A program made the position numbers and the translations under genes. A DNA stretch of 64,000 bases from positions 877,545-941,544 of the forward strand of contig JADJGV010000034.1 of assembly GCA_016707895.1 (NCBI GenBank). The letters run 5' to 3'. The stretch is from Myxococcales bacterium. GTDB lineage: Bacteria > Myxococcota_A > Polyangia > Haliangiales > Haliangiaceae. This document shows, one piece after another, positions 52,887-60,851 of the stretch. Under the pieces are notes generated by a model, which worked only from the letters and a program-made list of their open reading frames with translations, did no database searches and had not been told where the DNA came from. Within the stretch, counting starts at the first letter, position 1, and each line of letters starts with the position of its first letter.

Positions 52887-54722
52887 ATGCGTCCTCGCCG
52901 CGGCTCGACACGATCAGGCGCTGGCGCGCTCGCGGCCATGGCGGCCGCGACCGCGGTGGTGGCGTGCAGCGGCGGGGCGCCGAACACGCCGGACGGGGCT
53001 CCGGACACGGCGGCCGACGCGGTCGCGGGCAGCTGCGGCGACGGGGTGGTCGACCCGGGCGAGGCGTGCGACGACGGCCGCAACGACGCCCTGGGCGGTG
53101 GCTGCCTGCCGGGGTGCCAGGCGAGCGACGACAGCGACCAGGTGTTCGCCCGCCCGCTGGTCGAGGTGGCGCTGACCTTGCCGGCGTCCGAGTGGGAGCT
53201 GCTGCGCCACGAGCGCAAGCCCCGCCACGTCATCTTCGGCGGCGCTGACTGCCGCAACGTCAGCTTGCCGAGCCCGTACCAGTGGCACGCGGCCGAGGTC
53301 ACGATCGACGGCGTCGCGCTCGGCGCGGTCGGCCTGCGCAAGAAGGGGCACATCGGGTCGCAGACCGACCTGCGGCCGGCTCTCAAGCTCGACTTCGATC
53401 GCGTCTCGCCGGGCGGCCGCTACCACGGCCTCGAGGGGGTGGCGCTCAACAACGACCGGAGCGACCCCTCGCATGCGCGTGCCTGCGTCAGCTACCAGGT
53501 GTTCCGCGCTGCCGGCGTCCCGGCGCCGCGCTGCACGCTGGCCCACGTGACGGTCAACGGCGAGGATCAGGGCGTGTACGGCCTGGTCGAGGAGATCGAC
53601 GCGCACTTCCTGGCCCGGCAGTTCGCGCAACCCGGCGGCAACCTGTACGAGGGCACCGCCAACGACTTCCGGCCCGACGCCATCGGCGGGTTCGATCGCG
53701 AGACCAACCAAGGCGACCCGTCGCGGGCCGACCTCGACGCCGTGCTGGCGGCGCTGGACGCGGCCGACGCCGAGGTCGAGGCGGCGCTGGCGGCGGTGAT
53801 CGATCTCGATCAGTTCTACCGGTTCTGGGCGACCGAGATCGTGGTGTGGCACCGCGACGGCTACAGCGGCAACGCCAACAACTTCTACCTGTACGCCGAC
53901 CCGGCCCGGGGCGGCCGGATGGTGTTCCTGCCGTGGGGCACCGACGCTGCCCTCTCGGTCGACAACCGACCCGAGGTGCCCGACTCGGTGCTGGCGTTCT
54001 CGGCGCTCAGCCGGCGCCTGATCCTGCTCGCCAGCGGACGCGCTCGGCTGAACGCCGAGGTCGACGCCGTGCTGACCGAGGCGTGGCGCCCGGCCGAGCT
54101 GATGGCGGACGTCGATCGCATCGGCCAGGTCGCCGATCCGGTGCTGCTGCCGGCCCGCGCCGCCGAGCGCGCGAGCGTGGCCGCGCAGATCAAGGCGATG
54201 ATCCTCGGTCGCGCCGACGCCATCACCGCCGCCCGCGCCGCGGGCGATGCGTGGAGCCTGCCGCTGCGTACCCTGCCGTGTCGCGTCGAGGCCGAGGCCA
54301 TCACGGGCACAGTCACCACCAGCTGGGACACCCTCGGGCAGACCACCTACGCCACCGGCGCGCTCACGCTGACGGTGGCCGGGCAGCCGGTCGTCGCCGT
54401 GCGGTCGGGCGCCCGGGCCGGCCTGGCCGGCGTGGACGGCCGGATCCTGGCCACCCTCGACAGCGCGACCCGGCGCTACGCCATCACCCTCAACTTCCCC
54501 GACCCCGAGTGGTTCGATCGCTTCGACGTCGTCGGCCCGCACGACATCGCCAGCCCGCCGTTGACGATCACGGTGATCGAGTCCGACCTGACCGTGACCC
54601 CCGCGGCCGTGCTGCGCCGGCTCGAGCTCGGCGGCGGGACCTGGACCTTCTCGGCCGCCAGCCGCATGGCAGGCGCGCCGATCGTCGCCAGCTTCACCAG
54701 CACGCTGTACCTCCCGCTGTGA
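52887..54722 (+). CDS. CotH kinase-family lipoprotein with myxo Cys-rich repeat, 611 aa
   Basis: ATG 52887; the leader ends AAATAVVACSGG with lipid Cys27. Residues 50-77 hold CGDGVVDPGEACDDG and GGCLPGCQ, the Myxococcus Cys-rich repeat (TIGR02232 type). The CotH kinase domain (PF08757) follows, about 90-430: VGLRKKGHIGSQTDLRPALK and KLDFDRVSPGG, VYGLVEEIDAHFL, GGNLYEG and GYSGNANNFYLYADP. CotH proteins are atypical kinases of secreted or spore-surface proteins. The last about 180 residues are beta-rich with AEAITGTVTTSWDTLGQT and may form a separate surface domain. Likely co-transcribed with the gene at 52414. Confidence 0.9.
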   Translation: MRPRRGSTRSGAGALAAMAAATAVVACSGGAPNTPDGAPDTAADAVAGSCGDGVVDPGEACDDGRNDALGGGCLPGCQASDDSDQVFARPLVEVALTLPASEWELLRHERKPRHVIFGGADCRNVSLPSPYQWHAAEVTIDGVALGAVGLRKKGHIGSQTDLRPALKLDFDRVSPGGRYHGLEGVALNNDRSDPSHARACVSYQVFRAAGVPAPRCTLAHVTVNGEDQGVYGLVEEIDAHFLARQFAQPGGNLYEGTANDFRPDAIGGFDRETNQGDPSRADLDAVLAALDAADAEVEAALAAVIDLDQFYRFWATEIVVWHRDGYSGNANNFYLYADPARGGRMVFLPWGTDAALSVDNRPEVPDSVLAFSALSRRLILLASGRARLNAEVDAVLTEAWRPAELMADVDRIGQVADPVLLPARAAERASVAAQIKAMILGRADAITAARAAGDAWSLPLRTLPCRVEAEAITGTVTTSWDTLGQTTYATGALTLTVAGQPVVAVRSGARAGLAGVDGRILATLDSATRRYAITLNFPDPEWFDRFDVVGPHDIASPPLTITVIESDLTVTPAAVLRRLELGGGTWTFSAASRMAGAPIVASFTSTLYLPL

Positions 54723-54782
54723 TCTCCCGTGCGATGCAGACCGTTCGAACGAGCGGCGCGACGGGCAGTGGGGACGCGACGA

Positions 54783-57065
54783 TCATTGCAGGATGCCGCC
54801 GTCGTTGCGCGCGACGCCGTAGTAGCCACCCCAGACGACCATCCACGCGCCCGTCCAGACCGCCGCGTGTTCAGCGCGGGCCGGTCCGCCGGCGAGAATC
54901 GGGATCCAGGCGCTCGTCAGCGGGGCGTAGCGACCGCCGTCGTCCGGGATGTCCCGGCCGCCCCAGACGATCATCTCCGTCCCGGTCCAGACCCCGGTGT
55001 GTTCCTCTCGGGCCACTGGGCCCCCGCTCAGAATCGGGTTCCACTGCGCCGTCGACGGGCGGAAGCGGCCCCCATCGTTCAGCTTGACGCCGGTGCTCAC
55101 TCCACCCCACACGAGCATCTCGGTCCCGGTCCACACCGCCGTATGACTATGACGAGCTGACGGGCCGGCGGCAGGCAGTGGGGTCCACTGCCCGGTCGCG
55201 GGATCGAAGCGAGCGCCGTCGTTGCGGTCCGCGCCGTCATGCCCGCCCCAGACGATCATCTCGGTCCCGGTCCACACCGCCGCGTGATTGACCCGCGCCG
55301 AAGGACCTCCACTCGAGATCAGGGTCCACTGCCCCGTCGCGGGGTCGTAGCGGCCCCCGTCGTCGTGGTTGCCCCCCGCCCCATAGCCGCCCCAGACGAT
55401 CATCTCGGTGCCGGTCCACACGGCCGTGTGCCCGCTGCGCACCGACGGGCCGCCCGCAGGGATGAGGGTCCATTGGCCGGTCGCGGGATTGTAGCGCCCC
55501 CCGTTGTTGAGCTCGGCACCCCCGCCCCAGCCGCCCCAGACGATCATCTCGGTGCCGGTCCACACGGCCGTGTGCCCGTAGCGCGCCGAGGGGCCGCCGG
55601 CAGGAATCGGAATCCAGCGGCTGCAGTGACCGGCGTTGCAACCGATGGCACAGGTCTCGTCGGTGTGTGGATAGCTGCACGTTCCACCGGCGCAGCTGCC
55701 TGGGGTGGTCGACGTCCGCAGCGTGAACACGTTCACGCAGATCGGCGGCGGCGGCTGCGTACAACCCGTCGGCGCGCACGCCCCGGCAAACGCGGCCGTG
55801 ACCGTCGTCGCCGTCGCCAGCGTGACGACGCAATCGCCGGTACCGGTGCAACCGCCGCCGCTCCAGCCGCCGAAGGCATCAGCGCCGGTCGGACTGGCCC
55901 GCAACGTGATGCTCGTGCCGCCCGGAAAGGGCCGACTGCACGCCGCGCCGCAGTCGATTCCCGCCGGTATCGACGTCACCGTGCCCGCTCCCGTCCCAAC
56001 CTTGACCACCGTCAGGACGGGCGCCGTCATGCACGCGTTGGCGCTGCAGATCTGGTCGGCCCCGCACGCGACGGCGGGCCCCCACTCGGCGCAGGCGTCG
56101 GTGTCGAAATCGCCACACAGCTGCTCGGCCCCTGTCCCCGCGCAGCGCGTTGCACCGCGCGTGCATTCGTCGGTGCACGCGCCGCCGAACGCGGCGGTCA
56201 CCGTCGCCGCCGCCGACATCGTCACAGCGCAGGTCCCGGTGCCGCTGCAGCCACCGCCGCTCCAGCCGTCGAACGTCGCGCCGGCCCCTGGCGTCGCGAT
56301 CAGCTGCACGCTGGTCCCGGCCGGGTACGTCGCCGTGCAGTCTGCCCCGCAGCTGATGCCAGGCGGCGTCGACGTAACGAGCCCTCCCCCAGTGCCGGTC
56401 GTCACCACCGTCAAGGCATACGCCGCCGTGCACGCGCTCGCCGCACAGAGCTCGCCTGGGGGGCACGCCTCCGCCGCCCCCCACTCAAGGCACGGATCCG
56501 TGTCGTGATTCCCGCACGTCCGCACCGCCTCGGCGCCTTCGCACACCGAGGCACCGGGCATGCAGTCGTCCGCACACGACGAGGCGCACGCGCCGCCGAC
56601 GCAGAACGGCGCAGCGGCGGGGCAGGCCATCGCCATGCCCCACGCCGGGCACCCATCGGTCACGACGCACGTCTCGACGGCCTGGTCGGTGCACCGCGTC
56701 GCCCCCGGCTCGCAGCTCGCCGGACAATCCGTGCGCACCAGCGTCACCCGCGCGACCACCTCCTCACCGCGCACCGGGGTCACCTGCGTCCGGCCGTCCG
56801 CCACCGGCACGCCGAGCTGGAGCCCCGCCACGGTCAAGGCGTGCGCGTCCCCAGCCCAGGCGTCCGGCACCTGCAGCATCAACTCGGGACCAACCGCCCG
56901 CGTCACCGGGGCTGCGCCGTCGAGCGTCACGACGAGCGCGTCCACGTTCACGCCCGCCGCGATGGTGACCTCGAGCCGTATCGAGGTTGGGGCGGAACTA
57001 CATGCCGCCGCCATCAGGCACAGCCACGGCAGGACGGTCGTTCGCAAACTCGCTCGCGGTCGCAT
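54783..57065 (-). CDS. Kelch-repeat lipoprotein with InlB-type repeats, 760 aa
   Basis: ATG 57065 starts MRPRASLRTTVLPWLCLMAA, Cys22 lipid site (AACSS). Cys-rich modules (SCEPGATRCTDQAVETC) flank two divergent InlB-type repeats (GTGGGLVTSTPPGISCGADC... and GTGAGTVTSIPAGIDCGAAC), each ending GWSGGGC-GTG-C. The C-terminal 300 residues have six Kelch-like units with HTAVWTGTEMIVWGG cores, spaced about 50 residues. DNA of the Kelch units is highly repeated. Likely a surface-exposed six-bladed propeller. Upstream in-frame extension to 57500 is non-coding antisense and rejected. Convergent with the CotH gene (60 bp between stops). Confidence 0.9.
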   Translation of the reverse strand: MRPRASLRTTVLPWLCLMAAACSSAPTSIRLEVTIAAGVNVDALVVTLDGAAPVTRAVGPELMLQVPDAWAGDAHALTVAGLQLGVPVADGRTQVTPVRGEEVVARVTLVRTDCPASCEPGATRCTDQAVETCVVTDGCPAWGMAMACPAAAPFCVGGACASSCADDCMPGASVCEGAEAVRTCGNHDTDPCLEWGAAEACPPGELCAASACTAAYALTVVTTGTGGGLVTSTPPGISCGADCTATYPAGTSVQLIATPGAGATFDGWSGGGCSGTGTCAVTMSAAATVTAAFGGACTDECTRGATRCAGTGAEQLCGDFDTDACAEWGPAVACGADQICSANACMTAPVLTVVKVGTGAGTVTSIPAGIDCGAACSRPFPGGTSITLRASPTGADAFGGWSGGGCTGTGDCVVTLATATTVTAAFAGACAPTGCTQPPPPICVNVFTLRTSTTPGSCAGGTCSYPHTDETCAIGCNAGHCSRWIPIPAGGPSARYGHTAVWTGTEMIVWGGWGGGAELNNGGRYNPATGQWTLIPAGGPSVRSGHTAVWTGTEMIVWGGYGAGGNHDDGGRYDPATGQWTLISSGGPSARVNHAAVWTGTEMIVWGGHDGADRNDGARFDPATGQWTPLPAAGPSARHSHTAVWTGTEMLVWGGVSTGVKLNDGGRFRPSTAQWNPILSGGPVAREEHTGVWTGTEMIVWGGRDIPDDGGRYAPLTSAWIPILAGGPARAEHAAVWTGAWMVVWGGYYGVARNDGGILQ

Positions 57066-57175
57066 GGCGCGGGAGGTTGGCAGCGGCCGGCCACGCGGGG
57101 AATGACGCCGCGCTTTCACCGACGTGTGCCGTCGCGCACATCGCGTCGTCCCGCCGAGATCTTCGACGTCGTGAA

Positions 57176-57430
57176 TCACCGCCGTGGCGTGAGGTGCGCG
57201 AGTGCCTTGCGGATGGCCGTGCGGACCTCGCGGTCGGGCTCGAGCGCTCGCCGCCGCTTGAGCGCGGCGCGACTCGGCGCGGGGCCGAGGTCGATCATCG
57301 CGACGACCGTGGCGCACCTGACGCGCTGGTCGGCGTGGTCGAGCAGCGCCTCCAGGGTGGCGCGGGCCGCGGCGCCGCCGCGGGCGCCGAGGGCCATCGC
57401 GGCGGCCTGGACCGTCGGCGCGTCGTTCTT
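57176..57430 (-). pseudogene. C-terminal fragment of a HEAT-repeat gene
   Basis: Reading VQAAAMALGARGGAAARATL and VRCATVVAMIDLGPAPSR, then AIRKALAHLTPRR and a stop, this is a typical end of a HEAT/PBS-lyase-type repeat protein. No start codon fits a full gene; upstream (toward 57430) coding-like sequence continues until it hits the repeat at 57435-57470, where it is cut. The only ATG (57397) is inside a repeat. Probably the surviving 3' end of a truncated gene. Confidence 0.55.
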
Positions 57431-57434
57431 GGGG

Positions 57435-57470
57435 CCCGGCGATCCGATCGGCGCCCGGCGATCCGATCGG
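57435..57470. repeat. Short tandem repeat CCCGGCGATCCGATCGG x2
   Basis: CCCGGCGATCCGATCGG occurs at 57435-57451 and 57454-57470 (19-base period). It is followed by CTGCGACTCG, shared with the 38-bp tandem repeat at 62803-62878, and overlaps the reverse complement of the dispersed 14-mer. It lies at the cut edge of the HEAT-type fragment. Confidence 0.6.
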
Positions 57471-57489
57471 CTGCGACTCGTCTCGCAGG

Positions 57490-58176
57490 GTGGCGGGCAC
57501 TCGGTCGCCGACGGGCGGTGGCTTACCGATCGGGTGTGGGCCGTCGATCGAGGTCCGCCTCAGCCTGTGCGCGTCGGTCGCCGACCACGAGCTGGCGGTC
57601 GACCTGGCGACGGCGTTGGCGGAGCAAGCCGAACCGCTGATCGCCTGGGAGGACGACGCGGGGCCGATCTCGCCGGCGGCGCTCCAGGCGCGACGTGCGG
57701 CCTGGGTCGCCGAACAGGCCGCGTGGGCGCCCGCGATCGCGGCGTCGATGGTCGATGCCGAGGGGCAGACCTCGCTGATGGCCGGCCCGCGCCGCGCGTT
57801 CGCGCTCGGCCCGCGGTTCCTGGCGGCGCTGCGCGCCAGCGGCGCGCCGCTCGAGGACGCGCTGCTGGCGGCGATGGTGACGCTGCAAGGTCTCGACGAG
57901 TACTACCCCGCGATGGCGCTCGGCCTCAGCGACGGCGCGACCACGACCACGCACGCGGTCTGGGGGCCGCGCAGCGCGTACTTGTTCCACCGCGTCGACA
58001 CGCTGGTGCTGCGCGACGACGACGAGCGGATCGTGATCCCGTGGGCGTGCGGCCCCGAGGTCGCCGGCGACGGCTGGTGCTGGCGCGACGAGGACCACGC
58101 GACGGTCGAACGCATGGACGCCGATGGCTGGCGCGCTCGGCTGGCGCGCGCGCGCCGGGTGGCGCTGCCCGCGTGA
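57490..58176 (+). CDS. Hypothetical protein, 228 aa
   Basis: From ATG 57490 the first 17 residues are low-complexity; the conserved-looking part begins around PSIEVRLSLCASVADHELAV and continues with QTSLMAGPRRAFALGPRFLA, THAVWGPRSAYLFHRVDTLV and ERIVIPWACGPEVAG. Alpha/beta composition, no signal peptide. The true start may be truncated by the repeat just upstream (57435-57470), since no good start or ribosome site is evident. Family not recognised. Confidence 0.65.
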   Translation: MAGTRSPTGGGLPIGCGPSIEVRLSLCASVADHELAVDLATALAEQAEPLIAWEDDAGPISPAALQARRAAWVAEQAAWAPAIAASMVDAEGQTSLMAGPRRAFALGPRFLAALRASGAPLEDALLAAMVTLQGLDEYYPAMALGLSDGATTTTHAVWGPRSAYLFHRVDTLVLRDDDERIVIPWACGPEVAGDGWCWRDEDHATVERMDADGWRARLARARRVALPA

Positions 58177-58194
58177 GCCGCGCGAGGCGCGTGG

Positions 58195-58554
58195 CTACCG
58201 GAACGCCAGGTCGAGCCCGGCGAACATGCGGATGTCATCAGCGGCTGAGCGTGCGTGCCCGCGGACGTGCCCCGAGGCATCGGTGAAGCCCGTGCGGATG
58301 ATGTTCTCGTCGCCGGGACTCACCTTGCCAAACAGCCTCGCCAGGTGGCCGAACCCGAGGATGGCGTTGCCGCGGACGTACTCGTCGCGGTGGCCGCTGA
58401 GCGCCACGCACATGCGATGCACAACCTCGTAGTCCGCTTCGTTGAGCGCGGCGGCGACGATGCCGGTCTGCAGGTACGCGACGTCGTCACGCGCGATGGC
58501 CGCCCAGAGCGCCTGCGGCCCGTCGTACGTCGGGTCGTCGTAGACGTCGGTCAT
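58195..58554 (-). CDS. Small HEAT-like protein, 119 aa
   Basis: MTDVYDDPTYDGPQALWAAI is followed by helical pairs: YLQTGIVAAALNEADYEVVH, RDEYVRGNAILGFGHLARLF and GHVRGHARSAADDIRMF, a HEAT/Ro60-adjacent single-module pattern often seen in small bacterial immunity or accessory proteins. Complete with ATG 58554 and stop 58195. Converges with the gene at 57490 (18 bp between stops). Confidence 0.8.
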   Translation of the reverse strand: MTDVYDDPTYDGPQALWAAIARDDVAYLQTGIVAAALNEADYEVVHRMCVALSGHRDEYVRGNAILGFGHLARLFGKVSPGDENIIRTGFTDASGHVRGHARSAADDIRMFAGLDLAFR

Positions 58555-58581
58555 GCGGCGTAGCCTAGCCTGGGGCCGCCG

Positions 58582-58595
58582 TGGCAGCCGATCGG
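58582..58595. repeat. Dispersed 14-mer TGGCAGCCGATCGG, copy 3
   Basis: Third exact copy, in the 56-bp gap between the HEAT-like gene start (58554) and the stop of the broken lipoprotein gene (58611). All three copies lie within about 140 bp upstream of a minus-strand start codon (47169, 50771, 58554). Confidence 0.5.
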
Positions 58596-58610
58596 ATCGC
58601 CGGCTCCGCG

Positions 58611-59418
58611 TCAGCCGCCGGCCGCCCACGCGTCGTCGCCGACCGCCTCGCTCACCACAGCGATCGCCCGCGGCGCGCCCACCAGGCGCGGGGGGGCGCC
58701 GGTCACCGTGACGCGCAGGCCGGGCGCGGCGCCGAGCACGATGGCGCCGGCGGGGCCGAGCTCGTCGAGCACGTGGGCGTCGCGCTCGGGGGACGCCCCT
58801 TCCCAGCGGCAGACCAGCACGGGCGTCGTCAGGTGCGGGTGCCCCGCCGGTGCGGCCAGGGCGCAGCGCAACGTGAGCGTCGTGGCCCGGGCCTGTGGCA
58901 GCCGGCCCTCGGCGAGCGTCGGGCACACCACGGCGTCGGCTGTCACGTCGACCACGACCGCGTCGCCGTCGGCGCGCCAGCGCCCGGCGAACCCCGCCTG
59001 TTCCCGGAACTGGTCGTCGGTGTGGACCCGCGGCCCGTCGTTCGTCATCGCGTAGCGCCAGCCGCGACAGGCCTGCGCGGTGCCGTCGTCGGCCAGCGTC
59101 AGCGCCAGCGAGGCCGCGGAGGTCTCGCGCACGAGCTGGCGCGCGTGGGTGCCGCTGAGGTCGCGGTGGATCACGGTCGCGTAGCGGCCGGGGACGAACG
59201 GCACGCGCCCGCAGCCCCGCGCCAAGCTCGATGGTCGCGCCGGTGGGCGTGGCGACCGGTGCTGCGTCGGCGGCCAGCGCTTGCGCGTTCGTGGTGCCAG
59301 GCGAAGGGCGCGCGGGTGGCATCTCGGGCGGCCTCCCGCACGCGGCGCTGCCGGCGAGCGCGGCCAGCACCGCGGCGGTTGGAGCAGCGCATCGCTCAGT
59401 CGGGGAACGCACTGACAT
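58611..59418 (-). pseudogene. Lipoprotein gene broken by a frameshift
   Basis: ATG 59418 gives MSVRSPTERCAAPTAAVLAA, LAGSAACGRPPEMPP (lipobox Cys), then a Pro-rich linker to GATIELGAGLR. At about 59205-59225 the coding signal passes to the next frame: GRVPFVPGRYATVIHRDLSG, RQLVRETSAASLALTLADDG, AVVVDVTADAVVCPTLAEG and the stop at 58611. A single +1 shift rejoins the two parts into a roughly 268-aa lipoprotein. It may be a real mutation or a base-calling error, as neighbouring genes show the same. Confidence 0.75.
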
Positions 59419-59734
59419 ATCGGTGGTCGAGGACGGTACCCCAATCGATCGGTGCGGCGGCGGGGCTCGGTCACCGGCGCAGCGCCTTGCGGGGCCGGGC
59501 TCCTCGTCGGGCGCGGCGACCGGCGAGCGGCGCCCACGCGAAAGGACGACGTGGCGATCGGCGGCGATGGCGATCGCGCCGCGCGGGCGACCCGCTCCTC
59601 CGGACCACCGCCAGGCGCGGCGCCCGACGCCGACCAGCGCTTCGCCCACCCGTCGCGCGAGCCCCGCCGATCGGATCGCGGTCCGCGGCCGCGCGCCGGC
59701 TGGACGCAGCCGCGATCGTCGCAGGTGTCGCGCG
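59419..59734. other. 316-bp stretch with no recognisable gene
   Basis: No frame with protein-like composition, no tRNA, no clear hairpin terminator; the sequence is GC-rich and includes the weak motif GCCGATCGGATCGCGG related to the dispersed 14-mer. Confidence 0.5.
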
Positions 59735-60088
59735 CTAGCCGGGAATCCCATTGGTGGAGCTTCCTGCCAACTGGAGCGGGGGGCGGTCGGCCCCCCGTTC
59801 CTCACCGCCTGTCGGCGGCGGGAGGCCCGCGGGGGGAGCGGCGAGCAGGCGGGCGAAGAGGAGCAGCGCGTCACCCTGGATGCACGCAAGGCCGATGTCG
59901 CCGGCGGCGAACTCGCCGATGACCGGCGTGGACGTGTCGAGACGCCGGCGCCGCCCGTCCTCGAACTCGACGGTGATCGTGCGATCGATCCCGAGCCGGC
60001 CCGGGCCGTCATGGTCGTGATCGTCGTGGACGACGTAGGTGCCGCCGCCGACGTCGACGACGTACACGAGGTGACGCGTAATCGGCAC
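59735..60088 (-). CDS. Short ORF after zinc-ribbon gene, possibly its frameshifted end
   Basis: Protein-like reading IPLFFDLRVAWRASGVPITR, HLVYVVDVGGGTYVVHDDHD, ITVEFEDGRRRRLDTSTPV, FAAGDIGLACIQGDALLLF. The frame has no ATG where coding begins, just where the zinc-ribbon gene stops (60133); the GTG at 60088 is the first usable start. A one-base shift near 60135 would join it to the zinc-ribbon protein as one membrane protein with a soluble C-terminal domain. In this error-prone stretch I favour the latter. Confidence 0.45.
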   Translation of the reverse strand: MPITRHLVYVVDVGGGTYVVHDDHDHDGPGRLGIDRTITVEFEDGRRRRLDTSTPVIGEFAAGDIGLACIQGDALLLFARLLAAPPAGLPPPTGGEERGADRPPLQLAGSSTNGIPG

Positions 60089-60132
60089 GCCGGACGCACG
60101 CCAGGCGACCCGCAGGTCGAAGAAGAGCGGGA

Positions 60133-60516
60133 TCAGGTCATCATCACCGGCGCCAGCGCGGCCAGCGTGAACCACGGCCCGCCCAACGCCCAGCAGCCCA
60201 CGATGCTCGCCAGCCCGACGCCCATCCTGACGACGCAGCGCGCGTAGAACCGCGCGCCCAGCGGCGGCCGCATGATCGGGGCCTCCATGGCGAGGTTCAG
60301 GCGCGGATCCTGGCGCGCCAGCGCGAAGCGCGGCGCGTGGGCCGACGCGGGTGCTGGCGGGGCGGTCGCCATCGCTGACAACCGCTCGCCGCGTCCGCTC
60401 ACCACGATCGCGACCGGCAGCGACCCCGTTCCGACGCCGTGCATCGCGCGCCCGCAGTTCGGACAGGTCGCGCCCGGCGTCTCGAGGATCGTGGCGTCGC
60501 AGTGCGGACAATTCAT
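60133..60516 (-). CDS. Zinc-ribbon membrane protein, 127 aa
   Basis: MNCPHCDATILETPGATCPNCG is a CxxC-x(n)-CxxC zinc ribbon, followed by a polar linker and, near the end, one or two hydrophobic segments (GVGLASIVGCWALGGPWFTL). Such ribbon plus TM proteins are common uncharacterised bacterial proteins. The short C-terminus (PVMMT) ends where the next frame becomes coding, so it may be truncated by a frameshift (see the ORF at 59735). Confidence 0.65.
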   Translation of the reverse strand: MNCPHCDATILETPGATCPNCGRAMHGVGTGSLPVAIVVSGRGERLSAMATAPPAPASAHAPRFALARQDPRLNLAMEAPIMRPPLGARFYARCVVRMGVGLASIVGCWALGGPWFTLAALAPVMMT

Positions 60517-60643
60517 CGATGCGCCTGATGCTACCCCGTCGGCGCGTACGCGCGCGGCACGCCGACGCTCCCCGGAGGCCGGGTGCAGCTCCGTCCGGTC
60601 AGGGTCGAGGGCGGCGCGCATCCACGCGTGGCCTTCGACGCGC

Positions 60644-60851
60644 TCAGGTGCGCCGCGCGTCGCGCGCGTCGCGCGCGGCCCGGCGGCGGGCGTACCCGCG
60701 GTAGAGCCACAGGAGCAGCATCGCGCCCAGCACCGAGGCGAGGAAGCCCGACGTCTCGTTCGTGCGATACCAGCCGCCGGCGACGCCGATGAGGCGCGCG
60801 GTCGCCGCGCCGAGCACGCCGAGCAGCGACGTGAGCAACAGGCCAGGGGAT
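60644..60851 (-). pseudogene. N-terminally truncated GlsB/YeaQ/YmgE family gene
   Basis: GLLLTSLLGVLGAATARLIG, TNETSGFLASVLGAMLLLWL and YRGYARRR match the second and third membrane segments of GlsB/YeaQ/YmgE (transglycosylase-associated) proteins, ending with a stop at 60644. The first helix and start are missing; the coding run begins abruptly at the end of the broken TolB-like gene. A fusion remnant created by deletion or by an assembly error. Confidence 0.65.

Noticed and set aside
54783..57500. Longer Kelch lipoprotein starting at 57500
   Set aside because: Extra 145 codons are Arg-rich and remove the lipoprotein signal; ATG 57065 gives a proper signal peptide.
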